48,591 bases of DNA, taken from positions 1 through 48,591 of the forward strand of contig CAZQSM010000009.1 of NCBI GenBank assembly GCA_964596065.1, read 5' to 3'. This stretch comes from SZUA-254 sp964596065. GTDB lineage: Bacteria > Bacteroidota > Ignavibacteria > UBA10030 > SZUA-254. This document shows positions 8,885 to 16,525 of this stretch, piece by piece (positions within the stretch are counted from its first letter, which is position 1; the number at the start of each line of letters is the position of its first letter). The notes below the pieces were generated by a model. It did not search any database. It saw nothing but the letters and a program-made list of their open reading frames with translations, and was not told where the DNA came from. The position numbers were made by a program, and so were the translations under genes.

Positions 8885-10025
8885 CGCCGGCGCGGCGGGA
8901 TGGGAGATCGTCGTCGGGCAGGAGCGGGTCAAGACGATCCTGCGCAACGCCCTCCGGAACAACCGCCTTGCCCACGCCTACCTCTTCTCCGGCCCCGCGG
9001 GCGCCGGGATGGAGGCCGCCGCCATCGCCCTTGCGCGCGCTGTGCTCTGCGGCGCGGCGGACGGAGCGCCGTGCGGGTCGTGCGCCGCATGCGGGCACAC
9101 GGCGGCCCTGCAGCATCCCAACCTCCACCTCCATTTTCCGCTCCCGGTGGGGAAGGGCGAGAAGGCCGACGACGGCCCCCTCGCGCGCCTCACCCCGGCC
9201 GAGATTGAACAGGTCAGGCGCGAAATCAGCGCCAAGGCCGCCGACCCGTACCACCGGATCTCGGTGCCGCGGGCCAACCAGGTCAAGGTGAACAGCATCC
9301 GGGAGCTCCGGAGGAGGGCCTCGCTCGGATCGTTCGACGGCGGACCGGCCGTGTTCCTGGTATTCGACGCCGGGGAGATGACCACCGAGGCCGGCAACGC
9401 GCTCCTCAAGACCCTCGAGGAACCCGCCCCGGGAACACTCGTCGTCCTCACCACCCCCGATCCCGGCTCGCTCCTGCCGACCATTGTCTCGCGCTGCCAG
9501 CATGTCCGCTTCGACCCGCTCGGGGAGGATGAAGTCGCCGCGGCCCTCGTCGCGACGCGGGGCGTCGCGGCCGCCAGGGCGGCGATGGTGGCGAAACTCG
9601 CGGGGGGCAATTTTTCCGCGGCGATCGGCCTGGCCGGGGCCGACCTCGATGCGAAGCGCAACGACGCCGTGGAGATGCTCCGCTGTTTCCTCTACAAGTC
9701 GCCCGCCGACGCGCTCGCGCTGATCCGCGAATCGGCGGAGGGCGGGAGGGATGAGATCGCGGCGTCGCTGATCCTCCTCCAGACCTGGCTCAGGGACGCG
9801 ATGCTCGTCTCGGCGGGCCGGCCCGCCGAGGTGAACGCCGACGACTCCGGGACGATCGGAAAGTTCGTCGACCGCTATCCATCGCTCGACTACGGCGCGC
9901 TCTGCTCGTCGATCGACCGGGCCGTTTCTGATCTCCGCAAAAATGTTTATATTCACCTCGTTCTTCACGCCCTCCGGATCGACCTCCGGAGGGCCGCGCG
10001 GGCCGCGGCCGGCGCGGACCGCTGA
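8874..10025 (+). CDS. holB: DNA polymerase III delta-prime subunit (clamp loader)
   Basis: This 383-residue AAA+ protein fits the delta-prime subunit, the structural stator of the clamp loader. It begins WEIVVGQERVKTILRNAL, a typical clamp-loader N-terminus. The Cys4 zinc module is C59, C67, C70, C73 (PCGSCAACGH). The sensor helix NALLKTLEEPAPGTLVVL and the SRC box IVSRCQHVRF are present. The P-loop is degenerate (GPAGAGME, residues 40-47, no Lys), which agrees with the non-ATPase role of delta-prime and separates it from DnaX. The start ATG lies within the last codons of the Omp85 gene (11 nt overlap). metG follows 24 nt downstream. Confidence 0.9.
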   Translation: MLFDAGAAGWEIVVGQERVKTILRNALRNNRLAHAYLFSGPAGAGMEAAAIALARAVLCGAADGAPCGSCAACGHTAALQHPNLHLHFPLPVGKGEKADDGPLARLTPAEIEQVRREISAKAADPYHRISVPRANQVKVNSIRELRRRASLGSFDGGPAVFLVFDAGEMTTEAGNALLKTLEEPAPGTLVVLTTPDPGSLLPTIVSRCQHVRFDPLGEDEVAAALVATRGVAAARAAMVAKLAGGNFSAAIGLAGADLDAKRNDAVEMLRCFLYKSPADALALIRESAEGGRDEIAASLILLQTWLRDAMLVSAGRPAEVNADDSGTIGKFVDRYPSLDYGALCSSIDRAVSDLRKNVYIHLVLHALRIDLRRAARAAAGADR

Positions 10026-10049
10026 CGCTCACTTTTCCTGGACGAACCC

Positions 10050-12113
10050 GTGGCCTCCACGCACACCCGAACGCTCGTGACCGCCGCCCTTCCGTACGCG
10101 AACGGCAAGCTGCATCTCGGCCACCTCGCCGGGGCGTACCTGCCTGCGGACATCTACGTACGCTACCTGCGGTCGATGAAACGCGACGTCGTCTTCATCT
10201 GCGGTTCCGACGAGCACGGCGTCCCGATCACGATCACCGCCGAGCAGGAGAAGATCACCCCGCAGGCGGTCGTGGACCGGTACCATGAACTGAACCGGGC
10301 CGCCTTCGCCCGGTTCGGGATGAGTTTCGACAACTATTCCAGGACCTCCCTCCCGCTCCACCACGAAACGGCCAGGGAGTTTTTTCTCCGCTTCCTCTCG
10401 GACGGCATCCTGTCGGAGAAAACCGAATCCCAGCTCTACGACGAAGAGGCGGGCATGTTCCTGCCGGACCGGTACGTCGAGGGGACCTGCCCGGTGTGCA
10501 AGAACCCGGACGCGAGGGGGGACCAGTGCGAAAAATGCGGGACCTTCCTCAACCCGACGGAGCTCATCGACCCGAGGAGCAAGATCTCGGGGCGGAAACC
10601 TGCCGTCCGCGAGACCAAACACTGGTATTTCCCCCTCGGCCGCTACCAGGCGCGACTGGAGGAGTACATCCGCGAGGCGAACGCCCGCGACGGTTGGAAG
10701 CAGAACGTCCTCCAGTACTGCCAGGGATGGTTCAGGGCGGGGCTGCAGGACCGGGCGGTCACCCGCGACCTCGACTGGGGAGTCAGAATCCCCCTCCCGG
10801 GGTTCGACCGCAAGGTCCTCTACGTCTGGTTCGACGCCGTGCTGGGATACATCTCCGGGACGAAGGAGTGGGCAGCGGTCGCCGGCGACCCGGAACGATG
10901 GAAACGGTACTGGTGCGATCCCGCGACGAAATACGTCGCCTTCATCGGAAAGGACAACGTGGTGTTCCACTGCATCGTCTTCCCGGCGATGCTGATGGCC
11001 TGGAACGACCACCCCGGGGCTCCCCGCTTCATCCTGCCGGAAAACGTCCCTGCCAACGAGTTCCTCAACTTCGAGGGTGACAAATTCTCGAAGAGCCGCG
11101 GGTGGGGGATCGACGTCGACGAGTTCCTCGACATCTTTCCCGCCGATTCCCTCCGCTACGCGCTGGCGATGATCCTCCCGGAGTCGCGGGACGCGGATTT
11201 CACCTGGCGGGATTTCCAGGCGCGGCACAACAACGAGCTCGCCGACAACCTTGGGAACTTCGTCAACCGGACCGTAACGTTCGCGCACGCCCATTTCGGC
11301 GGCACGGTCCCCGACGCGCCGGGGCGAGCGGCCGACGCCGCGGCGGTACGGGACGAGATCCTCGAAGCCGGGAACGGGGTGGGGAAGGCCTTCGAGGAGT
11401 ACCGGTTCAGGGACGGAGTCCACGCGGTGATGGACCTGGCCAGGTTTGCCAACAAATATTTCAACGACGCGGAGCCGTGGAAGACCGTGAAGCACGACCG
11501 GTCCGCCGCGGCCGGGACCATCGCATCGTGCCTCAGGCTGGTTCGGGCGCTGGCGATCTACTGCGAACCGGTCCTGCCCGCGACCGCCTCCCGCATCTGG
11601 AACATCCTCCGGTTGCCGGGAACGCCGTCGGGAGCGGGGTGGATGGACGCCGCCGCCGAGTCTCCGGCGGCGGGACACCTGATCGGGACGCCTGAAATTC
11701 TCTTCACCAAAATCGAGAACAGCATGATCGAGGACCGATTGTCGAAACTGCCCGCACCGGAAACCGCGGCCGGGGCCCCCGAGGGCCAGGAAGCGGGGAT
11801 CGGGGATTTCAGGAAACTCGACCTCCGCGTCGCTCGCGTCGTCGCCGCCGAGCGCGTGCCGAAATCGGAGAAGCTCCTCCGGATCACGGTGTCGCTCGGA
11901 TCGGAGGAGAGGCAGGTGATCGCCGGGATCGCCAAACACTATGAGTCCGGGGCGCTGATCGGGAAAAAGGTCGTCATCGTCGCCAACCTCAAACCGGCCA
12001 AACTGATGGGCCTGGAATCCCGGGGGATGATTCTCGCCGCGTCCGATGATACCGGAATCCTCCGGATCCTGACACCGGATGGTGATATCCCCGAGGGAAG
12101 CGTTGTAAAATAG
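10050..12113 (+). CDS. metG: Methionyl-tRNA synthetase with C-terminal tRNA-binding domain
   Basis: This 687-residue class I synthetase charges tRNA-Met. It has the HIGH-type motif HLGH (22-25), a zinc knuckle with C147, C150, C160, C163, and a KMSKS-type loop KFSKS (345-349). The C-terminal 100 or so residues form an EMAP/Trbp111-like OB fold (FRKLDLRVARVVAAERVPKSEKLL region) that aids dimerisation and tRNA binding. The single CxxC...CxxC knuckle is seen directly. The start is GTG at 10050. It is the last gene of the Omp85-holB-metG run, followed by a 271 nt intergenic region. Confidence 0.97.
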   Translation: MASTHTRTLVTAALPYANGKLHLGHLAGAYLPADIYVRYLRSMKRDVVFICGSDEHGVPITITAEQEKITPQAVVDRYHELNRAAFARFGMSFDNYSRTSLPLHHETAREFFLRFLSDGILSEKTESQLYDEEAGMFLPDRYVEGTCPVCKNPDARGDQCEKCGTFLNPTELIDPRSKISGRKPAVRETKHWYFPLGRYQARLEEYIREANARDGWKQNVLQYCQGWFRAGLQDRAVTRDLDWGVRIPLPGFDRKVLYVWFDAVLGYISGTKEWAAVAGDPERWKRYWCDPATKYVAFIGKDNVVFHCIVFPAMLMAWNDHPGAPRFILPENVPANEFLNFEGDKFSKSRGWGIDVDEFLDIFPADSLRYALAMILPESRDADFTWRDFQARHNNELADNLGNFVNRTVTFAHAHFGGTVPDAPGRAADAAAVRDEILEAGNGVGKAFEEYRFRDGVHAVMDLARFANKYFNDAEPWKTVKHDRSAAAGTIASCLRLVRALAIYCEPVLPATASRIWNILRLPGTPSGAGWMDAAAESPAAGHLIGTPEILFTKIENSMIEDRLSKLPAPETAAGAPEGQEAGIGDFRKLDLRVARVVAAERVPKSEKLLRITVSLGSEERQVIAGIAKHYESGALIGKKVVIVANLKPAKLMGLESRGMILAASDDTGILRILTPDGDIPEGSVVK

Positions 12114-12129
12114 TGACTTATCGGCGGCC

Positions 12130-12165
12130 AGGGGGGATCACCTCACCCGGTTCCCCGGTCCCCCC
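12130..12165 (+). terminator. GC-rich hairpin after metG, possible weak terminator
   Basis: GGGGGGA (12131-12137) pairs with TCCCCCC (12159-12165), with an inner CCGG-TTCC-CCGG hairpin. There is no T run behind it, only a pyrimidine-rich C/T stretch, so it may be a transcript-end stabiliser or rho-dependent pause rather than a true intrinsic terminator. Confidence 0.35.
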
Positions 12166-12222
12166 TTCCTCCACTCCTCGTTCCCCTACCCTTAAAAATC
12201 GGCAAAAATGTGACGGCGGGTA

Positions 12223-12251
12223 TTGACACTTCGTTGAAAATTCGATACCCT
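12223..12251 (+). promoter_or_regulatory. Predicted promoter of the protease-like lipoprotein gene
   Basis: TTGACA (12223-12228), exactly 17 bp, then TACCCT (12246-12251). The start near 12258 would give a leader of about 127 nt before the ATG at 12385, one of the longest in this window. I see no recognisable riboswitch in the leader. The rest of the metG-protease gap holds only the hairpin above. Confidence 0.6.
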
Positions 12252-12384
12252 AGGTGAATCCAAACCAACGGACTGCCCGCCATCGTGTCGGGGGAACGCA
12301 CGCGGCCGCCCGGAATGATCCTACGAATCTAACGCCGGAGTCCAAATCATCCATTCCACACATCATTCACGAACGGAGACCTCT

Positions 12385-13536
12385 ATGAGCATTTCTCGTT
12401 CCAGGCGGGGGACGATGCTGGTCGCGATCCTTGCGGCAGTGATGATCGTTCCCATGTTCCTCTGGGTCGGCTGCGATCAACCGCAGGATACGCCCAGCGC
12501 CGGCATCCCCGAACAGGGCGCCCCGACGCTCTCGAAGGACAATCCGCAGGTCCGCGCGGTGATGGCCCTGCAGGACCGGTACACCGAAGACCTGATGGCG
12601 GTACCCGGGGTCGTCGGCACGGCGACGGGCCTCACGGACGACGGTACCATCGCGATCCTCGTCTACCTGAAGGAGGAACAGCGCTCCCCCGTGAAGGGGA
12701 AGGGCATATCCGCGGCGGGCATTCCCCTGGCCATCGACGGCGTCCCGGTCGTCACGGAGGTCACGGGTGAATTCCGCGCGATGCGCAGGGGCGGGGGTGG
12801 CACCGGGGTGAGTCACACGGCGAAACAGAGCTATCCGATCCAGCTCGGCACGTCCGGCGGCTGGAGGTACGACCTGGCCAACGGGTACTGCTGCGGCGGG
12901 ACGCTCGGCTCGCTCATCCAAAAGGGCGGGACGCAGTACATCCTCAGCAATTATCATGTCCTGTATGCCGACATCGTGAGCGGCGGGAACAGCCGCACCG
13001 CCCAGCCGGGCGATCCGGTCATCCAGCCGGGCCTCATCGACGTCTCCTGCAACGCCGCGAATTCGAACGACGTGGCGAACCTCGTCGCAAACGGCGGATC
13101 GCTGCCGGGCGCGAACGTCGACGCCGGCATCGCCGCCGCCATCAGCGGCAGGGTCAGCAGCTCCATCCTGGAAGTGGGCGCGATTTCGGCGACCACGGTC
13201 GGCGCCTCGATCAACCAGCTCGTGAAAAAGAGCGGCCGGACCACCGGCCTCACCAGGAGCAAGGTGAGCGGGCTCAACGCAACGGTCAACATCGCCTACG
13301 ACAACGAGTGCGCCGGGGGCCCGTCCTTCACGAAGACCTTCACCGGTCAGATCGTGATCGCCAACAAGGGGTCGAAGTTCCTCGCGGGGGGGGATTCGGG
13401 CTCGCTGATGGTGCAGGACATCGCCACCAACCCGAAGGCCGTCGGACTGCTCTACGCGGGCAGCTCGACGTCGGCGATCGCCAATCCGATCAATGACGTG
13501 CTGAACTTCTACGGCGCGACGATGGTCGGCAACTGA
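12385..13536 (+). CDS. Secreted trypsin-like serine protease, predicted lipoprotein
   Basis: This 383-residue protein has a basic N-terminus, a hydrophobic segment and a lipobox-like end (LWVGC, C30). Residues 55-130 form a small domain (PQVRAVMALQDRYTEDLM...GVVGTATG...AILVYLKE). The rest is a chymotrypsin-fold domain with a plausible triad: H191 (LSNYHVLY), D246 (ANVDAGIA) and S338 (GGDSGSLM). The segment KKSGRTTGLTRSKVSG (281-296) is typical of bacterial S1-type proteases. Four cysteines (C169, C170, C222, C309) could form disulfides. It is probably exported and membrane-anchored; the substrate is unknown. A strong terminator follows, then a gene repeating its N-terminal domain. Confidence 0.83.
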   Translation: MSISRSRRGTMLVAILAAVMIVPMFLWVGCDQPQDTPSAGIPEQGAPTLSKDNPQVRAVMALQDRYTEDLMAVPGVVGTATGLTDDGTIAILVYLKEEQRSPVKGKGISAAGIPLAIDGVPVVTEVTGEFRAMRRGGGGTGVSHTAKQSYPIQLGTSGGWRYDLANGYCCGGTLGSLIQKGGTQYILSNYHVLYADIVSGGNSRTAQPGDPVIQPGLIDVSCNAANSNDVANLVANGGSLPGANVDAGIAAAISGRVSSSILEVGAISATTVGASINQLVKKSGRTTGLTRSKVSGLNATVNIAYDNECAGGPSFTKTFTGQIVIANKGSKFLAGGDSGSLMVQDIATNPKAVGLLYAGSSTSAIANPINDVLNFYGATMVGN

Positions 13537-13566
13537 AGTCAACGACAAACGATATCGCAATCCGGG

Positions 13567-13603
13567 AACACCCGCCGGCACGACGCCGGCGGGTGTTTTT
13601 TTT
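13567..13603 (+). terminator. Strong intrinsic terminator after the protease gene
   Basis: CACCCGCCGGC and GCCGGCGGGTG form a perfect 11 bp stem with a 5 nt loop (ACGAC), extended to 13 bp by AA/TT and followed by eight T (13596-13603). The GTG that would start the next gene (13593) lies inside the 3' arm of the stem. Confidence 0.95.
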
Positions 13604-13958
13604 CAGCCGGGCCGGCCGGTCCCCGCGCCGCGCCAGGGCCGCGGCCGTCGTCTTCTTCCTGGCGGCGCCCGCGTTGGTCCCGTCGCCGGGATGCGGCGAT
13701 GAACGTCCACCAGCCCCGCCGGAGGAGCAGATGAAACCCAGGAGGCCCGCAGCGGAAGTCCTTCGCGATCACGCCGACCGGTTGATGCAGATCGACGGGG
13801 TGGTGGGGGTCTATGAAGGCCGGCTGGAAAACGGTGACACGTCCATCGTGGTGATGGTGGAGACCGACCGGCCGGGACTCGATGGTGAAATCTCCCCGGA
13901 ACTGGAGGGATATCCGGTGCGGATCGAAGCCGGCGGCGCGGTCAGGCCGCTGCGCTGA
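13593..13958 (+). CDS. Small predicted lipoprotein with the protease-associated N-terminal domain
   Basis: From GTG 13593 the frame encodes 121 residues with a basic start, a hydrophobic core (AAAVVFFLAAPALVPSPGC) and a lipobox-like cysteine (C34), then a 70-residue domain. That domain matches residues 58-130 of the upstream protease: a helix ending in LM, then GVVG, G, dG, a hydrophobic strand, and G-x-PV...G. Here it reads VLRDHADRLMQIDGVVGVYEGRL. No protease domain follows. The GTG falls inside the terminator hairpin. The only other good start is ATG 13731 behind a strong GGAGGAG site, which gives a 75-residue cytosolic form. The conserved domain supports a real gene; the start is uncertain. 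Confidence 0.6.
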   Translation: MFFFSRAGRSPRRARAAAVVFFLAAPALVPSPGCGDERPPAPPEEQMKPRRPAAEVLRDHADRLMQIDGVVGVYEGRLENGDTSIVVMVETDRPGLDGEISPELEGYPVRIEAGGAVRPLR

Positions 13959-14009
13959 ACTCCCGACGCGGTGCGCGGGGACGCCCCGCCATCCTCCCGC
14001 CTTCTCCGC

Positions 14010-15554
14010 CTACCATCGTACGCCCATCTGCCCGAGGTATTCGATGATCTGCGTTCGCGCGGCGGCCATCGTCGCATTCGACCTGATGTCCACCAGGTTT
14101 CTGTCGTCGGTCATCACAACCCCGCGGCCCGCGTCCGGCCTGAACCGGTTGTCCCACGCGTGATTGACGGCGTAGCCTGACCCGTATCTCCACACGGGAT
14201 CAAGGTCCACGTTCCGCTCGGGTTCCGGTACCCCCGCGAGGTCCCGGTCGGAGGCGAGCAGGATCAGGTTGCCGAGGCGGTCGGGGGGTTCAGCCATCGG
14301 GAGTGCGAGGACGTCACGAAACGGCACCCGCAGCGTCGCCGCGAGGTCCAGGACCAGCGGGTCGGTCCAGCCCTGGGAAATCACGTTCAGCGCCACGACC
14401 CCGCCCTGGTTGAGGACCGATTTCGCCAGCCGGAACGCCTCCGCCGTCACCAGGTGGAAGGGGATCGAGCTGCTCCCGTAGGCGTCGATCAGCACGACGT
14501 CGTACGATTTCTTCGTGGCGGCCAGGAACCCCCGGCCGTCCATTTCGTGCACGTTTCCGCCGGCGGCGCCGAGGCCGAAATACTCGCGCGCCATCACGAT
14601 CACCTCCGGATCGATTTCCACCGCGTCCACATCCCACCCGCCTTCGGCGTAGCTTTTCACCAGCGATCCGCCGCCGAGCCCGATGAGCAGCATCGACCCC
14701 GGCCGGGGAAAATAGCGCATCGGGAACTCCATCAGCGCCGTGTAGAGCAGCGTCGAGCGGCCCGTGGTCCTGTCGATCCGGGAATGGATCCCGTGGTCGA
14801 TGAGGAAATGCCGTTCCTCGCCACGGTCGAAGATCCGGATCTCGGCGTAGGGGCTCTGGCTGACGGCGATCAGGCCGCTTGCGGGGTCGGCGCGCTCGAC
14901 GGGCGAGAAGAACGGCGCCGCGAGCCCCGCGAACGCGAGGAGGAGCGATCCGGGGATGGCGGGGCGGCCTCCGCCAGCGCCGGCGAATCCGATGGCCGCG
15001 GTGAGAAGGAGGAGCGAGCCGAGGAGCGTCGAGAGGAGGAGGACGCCCAGGTGGGGGATAAGGTAGAATCCGGTCAGGATCGCGGAGGCGACGCTGGCCA
15101 TCGTGGAGAGGGCGAACAGCCTGCCGGACGTGCGTCCCGCCCTTTCGACCGAGGAGAGGGTGAGCCGGAGGGCGTACGGGGTGACCGCCCCGAGCAGCAT
15201 CAGGGGGATGAAAAAGAGGAGGAGCGCTGCCCCCAGCACCGAGGCCCTGAGCCCCCATCCCGAGACCATCCCGATCACCGGCGACTGCACCCAGGGGATC
15301 GCGATGATCCATGCCCCGGCGAGCCCGGGGAGGAGCGAGAGGCGCCGGTGCGTCGCGCCGCCGTCGGCCCAGTGGCCGCCCGCGAGGTAGCCCGCGCTCA
15401 GAGCGGCGAGCGTCACGGTGATCAGCGCGGACCAGAGGAAAAGGCTCACGCCGAACGTCGGCCCGAGGATCCGGGTCCCGAGGATCTCGAGCGCGAGGAC
15501 CGACGCGCCGGCGACCGCGACGATGACGTAGAGGAAAACAGGCGTCTTATTCAT
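14010..15554 (-). CDS. Membrane-bound spermidine-synthase-like methyltransferase-fold protein
   Basis: This 514-residue protein has an N-terminal half with about seven membrane segments (MNKTPVFLYVIVAVAGASVLALEILGTRI to about residue 215) and a C-terminal Rossmann domain of the spermidine/spermine synthase superfamily. The cofactor loop is LLIGLGGGSLVKSY, followed by VDAVEIDPEVI and DVVLIDAYGSSSIP. Such fused proteins are widespread, and their substrate is mostly unknown. True spermidine synthases are soluble, so polyamine synthesis should not be assumed. It is convergent with the small lipoprotein gene (51 nt gap) and divergent from tatD, with its own promoter. Confidence 0.85.
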   Translation of the reverse strand: MNKTPVFLYVIVAVAGASVLALEILGTRILGPTFGVSLFLWSALITVTLAALSAGYLAGGHWADGGATHRRLSLLPGLAGAWIIAIPWVQSPVIGMVSGWGLRASVLGAALLLFFIPLMLLGAVTPYALRLTLSSVERAGRTSGRLFALSTMASVASAILTGFYLIPHLGVLLLSTLLGSLLLLTAAIGFAGAGGGRPAIPGSLLLAFAGLAAPFFSPVERADPASGLIAVSQSPYAEIRIFDRGEERHFLIDHGIHSRIDRTTGRSTLLYTALMEFPMRYFPRPGSMLLIGLGGGSLVKSYAEGGWDVDAVEIDPEVIVMAREYFGLGAAGGNVHEMDGRGFLAATKKSYDVVLIDAYGSSSIPFHLVTAEAFRLAKSVLNQGGVVALNVISQGWTDPLVLDLAATLRVPFRDVLALPMAEPPDRLGNLILLASDRDLAGVPEPERNVDLDPVWRYGSGYAVNHAWDNRFRPDAGRGVVMTDDRNLVDIRSNATMAAARTQIIEYLGQMGVRW

Positions 15555-15606
15555 CCGTTCCCATCCTGTGATTGGCGGACATGCACCCGGTTATTCCGGT
15601 CGGTGT

Positions 15607-15634
15607 AATATAGAAATCCCGGGCCGACATTCAA
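15607..15634 (-). promoter_or_regulatory. Predicted promoter of the spermidine-synthase-like gene
   Basis: Read on the minus strand, TTGAAT (15634-15629), 16 bp and TATATT (15612-15607). The start near 15600 gives a leader of about 45 nt. It is back to back with the tatD promoter, with 16 bp between the two -35 boxes. Confidence 0.65.
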
Positions 15635-15650
15635 CAGGAAATTGAACCTA

Positions 15651-15679
15651 TTGCATCTCTTCGGGGGGTTTTCTATGTT
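15651..15679 (+). promoter_or_regulatory. Predicted promoter of tatD
   Basis: TTGCAT (15651-15656), 17 bp, TATGTT (15674-15679). The expected start near 15686 falls on the in-frame GTG of tatD and 9 nt before its ATG, so the mRNA would be leaderless or nearly so. Confidence 0.55.
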
Positions 15680-15694
15680 GTCATCGTGTCCGCC

Positions 15695-16525
15695 ATGCTC
15701 CCATTCATCGATTCCCACGCCCATATTTTTTACGAGGACTTCCGCTCCGACCTCGACGACGTGATGGCCCGCGCCGCGGCCGCGGGGATCGCAGCCGTCG
15801 TCTGCCCCGGAACGAACCTGGCGACGAGCCGTGAATCGGTGCGGCTCTCGGGGCGGTTCGACCGCGTCTGGGCGGCCGTGGGCGTCCACCCGCACGAAGC
15901 GTCGAGCGCCGATGAACGGACGTTCGGGGAAATCCTCGCCCTCAGCCGCGATCCGCGCGTCGTCGCCATCGGGGAGATCGGGCTCGATTACCATTATGAT
16001 TTCGCCCCCCGCGGCGTCCAGCGGGAGGTGTTCGCGAGGCAGATCGCGCTCGCCCGCGACCGCGGGCTTCCGGTGGTGATCCACTCGCGGGAAGCCGAGG
16101 AGGACACGCTCCGCATCGTCACCGAGGCGGTCGGGGCCGATCCCTCCTGGCGCGGCCGTCCGGACGCCGATCCTCCTGCCCGGGGCGTCTTCCATTGCTT
16201 CCCGGGGGATGGGGAGATGGCGGCACGGGTCATCGGCCTCGGGTTTTACATTTCCTTTCCGGGGCCGTTGACGTTCGCGGAGAAGCCCGGGAAGCCGAAC
16301 ATCATGGCGGGGGTCGCCCGCAGCGCCCGCCTCGACCGGGTCCTGCTCGAGACCGACAGCCCGTACCTCACCCCCGCGCCGCACCGCGGGACCCGGAACG
16401 AACCGTCGTACATCCCCGTCATCGCCAGGCGGTTTTCGGAACTGTGCGGCCGCCCGCTCGAAGAGGTCAGCGCGGCGACGAACGCGAACGCGGCGAACCT
16501 GTTCGGGATCCCGGTCGACCGATGA
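15695..16525 (+). CDS. tatD: TatD-family metal-dependent DNase
   Basis: This 276-residue TIM-barrel hydrolase of the TatD family has the N-terminal metal motif DSHAHI, E near GEIGLDYHYD, the histidine in VVIHSREA, a C-terminal HCF (VFHCFPG) and the closing LLETDSPYLTP. Family members act as 3'-5' exonucleases or endonucleases in DNA repair and turnover. An in-frame GTG at 15686 would add three residues and coincides with the predicted transcription start. I take ATG 15695 because family members start just before the DSHAH strand. The stop overlaps the next gene's start as ATGA, so the secreted HEAT-cyclophilin is in the same operon. Confidence 0.93.
   Translation: MLPFIDSHAHIFYEDFRSDLDDVMARAAAAGIAAVVCPGTNLATSRESVRLSGRFDRVWAAVGVHPHEASSADERTFGEILALSRDPRVVAIGEIGLDYHYDFAPRGVQREVFARQIALARDRGLPVVIHSREAEEDTLRIVTEAVGADPSWRGRPDADPPARGVFHCFPGDGEMAARVIGLGFYISFPGPLTFAEKPGKPNIMAGVARSARLDRVLLETDSPYLTPAPHRGTRNEPSYIPVIARRFSELCGRPLEEVSAATNANAANLFGIPVDR

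Noticed and set aside
10029..11939. A 636-codon minus-strand frame opposite metG
   Set aside because: metG on the plus strand has HLGH, KFSKS and the zinc knuckle. The minus translation is shadow sequence.
12258..12384. A riboswitch in the long leader of the protease gene
   Set aside because: I could not fold a known riboswitch core, and there is no terminator-antiterminator arrangement.
14010..15554. Calling the membrane protein a true spermidine synthase (speE)
   Set aside because: The N-terminal half is membrane-spanning and no partner speA/speD-type gene is nearby. Only the fold can be assigned.
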